A stretch of 64,000 bases of DNA from Diphasiastrum complanatum (taxonomy: Eukaryota; Streptophyta; Lycopodiopsida; Lycopodiales; Lycopodiaceae), in NCBI GenBank assembly GCA_029204225.1, contig CM055100.1:51273260-51337259 (forward strand), written 5' to 3'. The notes beneath the pieces are model-generated. The model did no database searches and was not told the origin of the DNA. It was given only the letters and a program-made list of their open reading frames with translations. This document shows, piece after piece, positions 59,601 to 64,000 of this stretch (position 1 is its first letter; each line of letters opens with the position of its first letter). The position numbers and the translations under genes were made by a program.

Positions 59601-61200
59601 GGTTCCAGACCAAAATCCCGGAACATGTTCCGGGACACGTTCTGGAACGTGGCAAGCATCTATGCTAGTGAGTCACGACTTTTGAGCCTTATATTGATGA
59701 CAAATATGCTTAGAAGTTAAAACTTTATAAGTTACTAACAAGTCGAAATACATTGTATGCACTATGCAGGACTTGTTACTAGGGAAAGTGCAACTTCTCA
59801 ACATCAAGGAGTTAGGATGGGAGAAGAGGAAGAGGAATTGGCTTCTTCAAGTGACGAGAGCAGTGAGGAAGAGGAGGAAGAGGAAGAGGAGGAAGAGAAG
59901 AAGATGAGGAGGAAGAAGAGCAAGAGGCACCTAGCCCTAAGTTAGAACATTGGAGTAGGATGAGGAGGCGGCGATTGATTATAGAGATTAGATAGTAGAT
60001 ACTATAGCTACTAGGAACATTGAAGTTTGAGCTTTTGAAGTTTGAAGTTTACTCTTAAATGTTGGACTTCTTATGAGTTACTACATTTTTATGAATTATG
60101 TAAAGCTCAAATTGGAATCTAGATTGTTGAATGTTAAATTTTGAATGTTTTGAGTTCATACCTTTATAATTTCATTATTATTTGTTTCATGATTCATCTA
60201 TGATTTGACATCGTTTACTATTTTAAAGTTCAAACTCTTAAAGTATGTAATACAGTCACGGCTGTCAGGTAAACATAAACACGTATCAAGTAAGGTTTAA
60301 ACGGTTAATCGTTAAAGTACGGAATTTGGAATCTTTAATGCTTATATTTCAATCATGATATCTATTATCATCAATGAACTATGCAACTATGTTTTTGGCT
60401 TTACTAAAAATTTGAGTTTCGAAACTCTAAAATCAATCCGCCGATTCAAAATCCCTAGGACTGATTCGAAAAGGTCAAATAGGCCGAATTGGCCAATTCC
60501 AAATAGGAAGGAAACTTTAAGCTCAAAAACCAAAAGTTAGAACTTAGACGAGGCATTAGGTACTGTAGAACTTTTCAGAACAGGCTATATGGACAGTACG
60601 ATTTTCCCACTGGAAGTACGTAGTCGATTAACTTGAGAAACAACACTACCCAAAAATATGTTACAATTGGATAAAAATTCAGCAAAACCGCAGAAATTTC
60701 TGCAATTTGCTGGAAATTTTCAAGATAGACTTACATTTAAATAGACAGTTACGTCAATATTTATAATGTCTCCATCCTGCACAAACATTCAACATGAAGC
60801 AGTAACCAAATTAAGATTTCATTATGTCACAGACAGATGAAAAATTATGACTAGAAAATGAAGCATACAAGTATAAACTTATTAATTTGGCACTGATGTC
60901 TACCTTGGCGAAGCCTTTGAATTGACACCGTATATGATCACGATAGATATCATTTCACTACCATATGATAATGGATACTACTATATGATTTAAATACAGT
61001 AAACACATGCACTTAATTTTATTGTGGTACAGACCTACCTGTAAAGGGCGAGAATCTGGTATACCATGACAAATACACTCATTGACGGAAGTACACACAC
61101 TTTTGGGAAAGCCACCATATCCTAGAGGTGAAGGATATGCTCCTGCATCAATAATCATCTTGTGAACAGCCTTGTCAATTTCATCTGTTGTCACACCTGG
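38062..61200 (-). CDS. MAP1B: Methionine aminopeptidase type 1, organellar (MAP1B-like), 3' seven exons
   Basis: Removes the initiator Met from nascent proteins, probably in the plastid. Exons (minus): 61200-61039, 60776-60735, 52220-52149, 51934-51855, 40197-40100, 39019-38972, 38204-38062. Every junction is GT-AG and phases match (0,0,0,2,1,1), giving 214 residues and a TAA stop. Motifs: [90 protein letters not shown]. All five metal ligands are present (D in NIDV, D in HGDTS, H in GHGVG, E in TIEPM, E in QFEH), so this part looks functional. The N-terminal exon(s) with transit peptide and the MRxA(C/A)xLAARV segment are not found up to 64000. Introns reach 11,657 and 8,514 bp and hold transposons. 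The 1B subtype is from memory. Confidence 0.93.
39600..39960. repeat. Foldback/MITE-like remnant with GGAACG motifs (tentative)
   Basis: Contains ACGGAACGAAACCG and GTTCCGTCCC at 39615-39650, repeated GATTCCGGTTGCCAG/GGTTCCGGCTGCCAG (about 39674, 39714) and three AACAATTTCAGATCA-like blocks, ending near TAGGAACGGGT (39930). It lies inside the intron 40099-39020. Boundaries and target duplication were not established. Confidence 0.35.
40367..40390. repeat. Perfect 24-bp palindrome
   Basis: GAATCGCGGTTC is followed directly by its reverse complement. It sits in the 11.7-kb MAP1 intron near a T run (40421-40431). Confidence 0.95.
40640..40770 (+). repeat. SINE-like, tRNA-derived fragment (tentative)
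   Basis: TGGTTTTAAGGTTAGTGG (A-box-like, about 40651) is followed 45-50 bases later by GGTCTTAAGTTCCAATACC (B-box-like). The sequence beyond is unrelated. This arrangement is typical of plant SINEs but is degenerate. Confidence 0.35.
41117..42990 (-). pseudogene. Ty1/copia gag to integrase fragment D in MAP1 intron
   Basis: Minus strand: Gag N-terminus ([20 protein letters not shown], 42943; [20 protein letters not shown]), Gag middle ([20 protein letters not shown], 42594), a zinc knuckle where [14 protein letters not shown] has lost its histidine (about 42245), and protease [11 protein letters not shown] (about 42090). The pre-integrase segment follows ([14 protein letters not shown]), then the integrase core ([35 protein letters not shown]). 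Frames change at about 42240, 41930 and 41640. The region after the second integrase aspartate is frameshifted near 41240, and RT is absent. The element was truncated before or after insertion in the aminopeptidase intron. Confidence 0.85.
43205..44090 (-). pseudogene. Ty1/copia Gag fragment E in MAP1 intron
   Basis: Minus strand: [15 protein letters not shown] (about 44020-43977, in a different frame), then 43960-43570 ([58 protein letters not shown]), a UBN2-type capsid. A frameshift follows at about 43560. The knuckle [14 protein letters not shown] (43349-43308) is a complete CX2CX4HX4C. Fragment E belongs to a different copia family from fragment D, whose knuckle and capsid differ. It ends near 43205; protease and pol are missing. 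Its right end abuts the hAT transposon at 44094. Confidence 0.8.
44561..44586 (+). promoter_or_regulatory. Telomere-type TTTAGGG repeats upstream of transposase
   Basis: GGGGTTTAGGGTTTAGGG lies in the 5' leader of the hAT element, and CCAAACCCTAACAA (telo-box) lies in inverted sense at about 48296 in the 3' region. Telo-boxes occur in plant promoters; a role here is a guess. Confidence 0.4.
44628..44658 (+). repeat. (AG)n microsatellite before transposase ATG
   Basis: About 15 AG units directly precede ATG 44659. Further GA runs occur at 44335-44355 and 48162-48191. Confidence 0.95.
44659..47998 (+). CDS. hAT transposase, seven exons, nearly intact
   Basis: Excises and reinserts the element in the nucleus. 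Exons: 44659-45689, 45820-46043, 46134-46463, 46575-46784, 46874-47006, 47095-47277, 47384-47998. Domains: BED zinc finger ([20 protein letters not shown], 44712 on), a Pro/Ala/Ser-rich linker, DUF659 core with first catalytic D ([20 protein letters not shown]), second block [16 protein letters not shown], a mid-part ending [11 protein letters not shown], the hAT dimerisation domain [19 protein letters not shown] (47110 on), then an acidic DADADADAD stretch and AT-hook-like RGRGRPPGR and [12 protein letters not shown]. Phases of exons 2-7 agree. Faults: one missing G in a G run at about 44771-44777 puts the finger out of frame with the rest; donor 1 reads CAG/AT, donor 3 CAG/GC. ATG chosen after the (AG)n tract. 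Confidence 0.85.
49540..50070. repeat. Foldback/MITE-like element with CGGTTC..GAACCG ends
   Basis: The left end has CACGGTTCTGAGAACCGTAC. The right end has CCACGGTTCTGGGAACCGTG and several GGAACCGTACTACGG motifs. The middle (49710-49940) is a tandem array of TCATCTGT/GTGAAATC units. There is no coding capacity. The ends are inverted with respect to each other and individually palindromic. No target duplication was identified. Confidence 0.55.
50071..51854. other. MAP1 intron sequence, nothing recognised
   Basis: AT-rich intron without a recognisable element or ORF. Short frames at 50758-50997 and 50883-51107 have no motif. Confidence 0.45.
52221..53580. other. MAP1 intron sequence, nothing recognised
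   Basis: AT-rich, only short frames without motif. It follows the acceptor of the exon 52220-52149. Confidence 0.45.
53590..53650. repeat. GTTCCGGAAC-type palindromic end
   Basis: Contains CGCGATTCGTGTTCCGG, a run of seven G and CACGTTCCGGAACGCTG. Similar motifs recur in reverse at 59590-59650. Possibly one end of a hAT-like or foldback element. Confidence 0.4.
53880..55265 (+). pseudogene. Ty1/copia gag-protease-integrase remnant F in MAP1 intron
   Basis: Plus strand. Gag ([20 protein letters not shown], 53950; [20 protein letters not shown]) ends in a lysine-rich tail without an intact knuckle. The protease region reads [20 protein letters not shown] (about 54333-54392), followed by [20 protein letters not shown]. 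Integrase is cut down to [12 protein letters not shown], joined by an internal deletion to [20 protein letters not shown]. It continues as [12 protein letters not shown], then in another frame [20 protein letters not shown]. The same family as fragment B at 2.1-3.4 kb. The frame is largely open over 54291-55070, yet the integrase core and all RT are missing. Confidence 0.8.
55408..56010 (+). CDS. Unrecognised 200-residue ORF between copia integrase and 3' LTR
   Basis: An uninterrupted plus frame ([20 protein letters not shown]...) occupying the place where RT and RNase H should be. It contains no YVDD, no LYGLKQ and no RNase H box. The composition is rich in Leu, Ser, Lys and Asp, with a repetitive stretch [16 protein letters not shown]. 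It may be chance open sequence in non-coding element DNA or a captured fragment. It has no splice context within the aminopeptidase gene, which runs the other way. I do not recognise the protein, and expression is doubtful. Confidence 0.3.
   Translation: MDDAYCMDIFLVIDGLDLFPKHFESKILCHQKYALGSCKSMNKFDTHSLKNHVFIWFEAFCKLLLRLSESSLKDTYILEQVFSLKKINIVLDFKIRSIMDKVHSMWTSQASMLNLDNQHYCSSYDLDLYDLCDLYEAWRPLIFHHGAAIFMQMDFPNQRSSSSMEEALKYSGKLVECSSKMLANDFYQRNLIMDMVRVLL
56120..56936 (+). repeat. 3' LTR of copia remnant F (tentative boundaries)
   Basis: The tract TTTTTGAGGAG is followed by TGTGAAAATTTGTC at 56120. The region has no ORF, carries CACATGTG-type repeats, and may end at CTACGACA near 56936. The right boundary is a guess. 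Confidence 0.45.
56985..57066. repeat. GTTTCGAAAC subterminal motifs, probable left end of second hAT
   Basis: CCCGTTTCGAACC (56998), ACACGTTTCGAAACAACG (57028) and CGTACGAAACAAGCCCG lie just before the decayed transposase. A related palindrome GAGTTTCGAAACTC occurs at 60414-60427 past its end. Confidence 0.5.
57190..59945 (+). pseudogene. Second hAT transposase, decayed, same exon plan
   Basis: A paralogue of the transposase at 44.7-48.0 kb. First recognisable exon to about 57576: [20 protein letters not shown], a TAA where Tyr is expected, then [18 protein letters not shown] and [14 protein letters not shown] before GTAAATG. The second starts [20 protein letters not shown] (57679). Then come [31 protein letters not shown] (about 58285-58325) and [16 protein letters not shown] (about 58521-58568). 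The dimerisation segment [10 protein letters not shown] precedes a TGA (about 58830-58860). The tail 59818-59945 is strongly acidic ([11 protein letters not shown]), then basic. The BED finger is not recognisable. Exon borders coincide with those of the intact copy. Confidence 0.75.
59585..59655. repeat. GTTCCGGGAC/GTTCCGGAAC-type end
   Basis: GGGTTCCGGGATCAGG, AATCCCGGAACATGTTCCGG and ACACGTTCTGGAACGTGG form several overlapping palindromes. Its reverse complement resembles 53590-53650. Confidence 0.45.
59950..60734. other. MAP1 intron sequence between hAT remnant and exon
   Basis: AT-rich. Holds the palindrome GAGTTTCGAAACTC at 60414-60427; otherwise nothing is recognised. Confidence 0.4.
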
Positions 61201-62250
61201 CTGCACACGAAACACAAAGCTATTAAAATGAGAGGTGCATATTTCAGCCATACTTACGACAATAGTTCTTTACACTCTTTTCCAGAAAATTTTGATAAGC
61301 AGATTGATCACTAGACATACGGCATGAGGCTTTGTCACTTAAACAACAGCAACCAAAAAAGGCTCAACATGAACTAACTATAAATAACAGTCACAAAAGA
61401 TAAATAATACGACTTCATTCAGGAGAATACTATTAAGGTCTGTTTAGTACAAAACTAGGATGAACAATAGATCTATCTAAAGAGGGCAACATTATAGTGA
61501 TAGGGTGAAAGTTGAGAAATGTTAGCACCCTAACATAACAAAAACAGATGTGCAACTTGTAACTCTATGAAGTCCACTTACAAAATATTAGGGTGTTTCA
61601 CATAGGCCAGGTAAGTGGGAGAGGGCCCAAATACTCTTGACTCATTTCTTGAGGCCACTTGAAGTGGCTTCCCCACTATTCACACAAAGTGGGTCTTAAA
61701 CCTTATGTGGCATCCTATGAGGCAAGAATGGATGCAAACACGGGGTAAGTCCACTTTCAAAGGTAGATTCCTAAGTATGTTTTGTCAAAAATAGAAACCC
61801 GCACCTTTATGTCAAGTTCCTATGGTCTAATGCCCCCCAAGTGGCTAGACACTGTATGGAAAAGTAAGAAATAGACTTTTGTAACAGTCTTAAGAACCGT
61901 CAAATTTTGTATTGTCAATTTTTTAACGACCGAGCGAAAAGTGCTGGTCCATCTAGAATTTGGTCCAAGCCCGCCCTAAATGAGGCTAGAAAAAAGTTTG
62001 CGGCCTTAGAAATGGCCGATAAATATTTTACGGCTTTTCAAAAAAATGTCAATTGTAAAAATATAGCCGGTATGACCGTGCTAAAAATATCACCATATAC
62101 TGAGTCCATTTTTTACTAGTATATGATCACTCAGTGTATTTTTCAGGGAAACCGTGTTGTCGTAGGAGCACTAGTCATGAATGCTGAAAAAGTCAACTTC
62201 AAGGAAAGAGCCGTTAAAGAAAAAACTTAGCGGGCAAAACAAGACCGTCA
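61201..62250. other. MAP1 upstream intron with an unrecognised plus-strand frame
   Basis: No further aminopeptidase exon was found. A plus frame at 61907-62119 (70 residues, with RAKSAGPSRIWSKPALNEAR and KKFAALEMADKYFTAFQKN) continues past a stop to about 62390 with coding-like composition (VVVGALVMNAEKVNFKER). I do not recognise it. Confidence 0.35.
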
Positions 62251-64000
62251 ACTATGGGCAATATTGAAAAATTACATATACCCTAACGGCAAAAATTGGA
62301 TAGTTTCCGAAAAAAATAAGCAGAATAGCCGTCTGAAGAAGGGCTGAGACATTGCCAAACCAAGAATGCTTGGCCCCCTGTCCAGCAATGGTGCGTGATG
62401 AAGTGAGAGCAGCAACAATATATCTGGAAGTGTCTAACTCTGATATCATGTGAAGAAAGGTAATGATTTGAAACATAGCACCGATAACCAGGGAAGGGGA
62501 AGCAAACTCCGCTAATATGATGTCATGTGGCACCGAGGCTTAGCCCTAATCATCCTGCTAAGCATGAGAATCTGGATACGAGTAAGATCCCTCCAAGTAT
62601 CATGTGATAAATCCGGACACCAAGTCTCAGCAGAGTATAAAACAACCGGGGAGACAGTGGTACAAAATAGTAAGCATCTGGTAGCAGGATCCTGTACATA
62701 ATATGTGTGCCCCTTACGGAGTCTGGTGAGGGCTGCCGGTCAAAATGTGAGTAGCGGACCAGAAAAAAGTACTCCCAAATAAGTGTAAGAGGTCACAATC
62801 TCAATCGGCAGCCCATCATAATAGAAGGTCACATCTCTCATATGCTGTCTATTGGTGTTGAACACCATAATCTTGGTCTTCTTAGTATTAACCGTCAATC
62901 CCCAAAGCTGACAGAAGTGATGTAAAGTAGAGAGGTGTCTTTGTAACCAGCTGCAGAGGATGAGAGAAGAACCACATCATCAACGTATAGAGAATGGGGA
63001 TAATAATATCTGCTAAGGGACAGCCCTCTCCACCTTCCTCTCGAATAATCCACTCAAGGTCATCAATATGTAGTGCAAAGAGAGTAGGAGATAAGGGGCA
63101 GCCCTGCTTCACTCCAATGGTAGAGTGGATCAGCGAGGACCAACCACTACCGTCCCTGAACCGCGCCCAAACTCGCTCATATAAAGTAATGATTGCGGCA
63201 ATAGTCTCGTCTGTGAAGCCAAGCAAAGATAACCTCTGGAAAAGGAGGTGTTCCGGAACTGAGTCAAAAGCTTTGCGGAAATCCACAAAGCAACACTCTC
63301 TGTCTCTGATGTCGTGCCTCCTCAATGATGCATCGCAAATCTGAGGTAGAGTATCCTGGTCTGAACCCAGCCTGACCCATAGCATGTAAATCCTCAGTCT
63401 CAGCAAAAGATCCAGTAACCGTCTGTAAAATGGAACCATAAATCTTAGCCAAAGTGTGAGCAATCATAATAGTACGATAGTTTTCTACATTTATGGGATC
63501 ACTTGCCTTGAGAATGGGATGAAGAACATTAGTACACCATGCGGTAGGAAAACCAGAGGTCACAGCAGTGTTAAAAGCATGAACAATAAAGGGCGAGATA
63601 AGATGTGCTACAGGTTTTAAGAAATCCACGTTTAGAGAATCATAGTTAGTGGCTTTATGAAGTTTGGCATGGTTCATGGCATTTTCAACCATGTGTGGAG
63701 TAAAAAGCGTGCAGCGGGCAAGTCGTGGTGAGAGTAAGGTAGGAGGGGAGTCTAGGGTATAGAGTTTTGTGGCATATTCAACCCAAGATTCGGTTGCGAT
63801 GGGGGCCAAAGTCGAAGAGGATCTGGTGAAATGTTTCCAGAAAAAGGAGGAGGAAGAGGAATCTAAAGAATCGATCAACCTTTGGCAGAGTGATCGTAGG
63901 TATGTTATCTTTTTTGTTCTGGTGGCTTTACGATACTTTTTCTGGTGTTGTTTGAGTGTTGCAGGGGAGTGTAATCTGGCATTTGCCACATGTTTGTGAA
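62250..64000 (-). pseudogene. LINE reverse transcriptase, second element, runs off the window
   Basis: Minus strand from the window end: FLKPVAHLISPFIVHAFNTA and ENYRTIMIAHTLAKIYGSIL (63525-63400), MGQAGFRPGYSTSDLRCIIE (RT motif 2), a frameshift near 63270, CCFVDFRKAFDSVPEHLLFQ (about 63300), IGVKQGCPLSPTLFALHIDD (about 63120-63060), then a YVDD box near 62983 that lies in the other frame after a frameshift. Further down TSYTYLGVLFSGP (about 62780) and VLYSAETWCPDL (about 62650) mark the thumb region. The endonuclease would lie beyond 64000. Non-LTR elements prime on nicked target DNA. The copy is dead: at least two frameshifts and many stops after 62890. Better preserved than the LINE at 35.3 kb. 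Confidence 0.85.

Noticed and set aside
59820-59945. Isolated acidic mini-protein ([11 protein letters not shown]...)
   Set aside because: Its position and the tail of the intact copy show that it is the C-terminal exon of the decayed hAT transposase.

Overview
The window is nuclear DNA of a land plant with a large, repeat-rich genome. The evidence is several Ty1/copia and Ty3/gypsy retrotransposons, LINEs and hAT-type DNA transposons, together with two spliced plant-type host genes whose GT-AG introns reach 8.5 and 11.7 kb. Introns of that size packed with transposons suggest a gymnosperm, a fern or a very large angiosperm genome; the sequence alone does not decide. There is no operon structure, rRNA, tRNA or CRISPR array.

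Layout. 1-5.4 kb: broken copia fragments on both strands and the 3' end of a chromodomain-bearing gypsy element. 5.4-19.1 kb: a copia element on the minus strand sits inside a gypsy LTR. The composite is present twice (4.6-8.8 and 11.3-17.7 kb), separated by a gypsy pol body, and is followed by an inverted piece of the same copia family. 19.1-21.0 kb: a gamma-tocopherol-methyltransferase-like gene (minus), cut at its 3' end by that copia LTR and carrying two frameshifts and a stop. 21-25.3 kb: mostly unrecognised AT-rich DNA with a 100-bp tandem repeat and a worn LTR. 25.3-35.1 kb: a large minus-strand gypsy element with LTR, a long extra 3' ORF, a 24-bp minisatellite and a pol region. 35.3-36.4 kb: a LINE fragment.

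38.1-61.2 kb holds the main host gene: a type 1 methionine aminopeptidase, closest from memory to plastid MAP1B, on the minus strand. Seven exons with perfectly matching phases encode 214 residues and keep all five metal ligands; the N-terminal exons lie upstream or beyond the window. Its introns host two copia gag/pol fragments, a 5.1-kb hAT transposon with a perfect 8-bp target duplication (44102-49220), a foldback-like element, another copia remnant with 3' LTR, and a second, decayed hAT relative. 62.2-64.0 kb: a LINE reverse transcriptase (minus) running off the window.

The best candidates for something new are the hAT element (nearly intact transposase with an AT-hook tail, non-GT donors and palindromic subterminal motifs), the gypsy element with its unrecognised 3' ORF plus minisatellite, and the recurrence of short GC-rich palindromes (GTTTCGAAAC, GTTCCGGAAC, GTCCGCGTCC, GGTTCGAACC types) at or near transposon remnants within one gene. 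Identifications are from reading translations and remembered family motifs; no database search was run.
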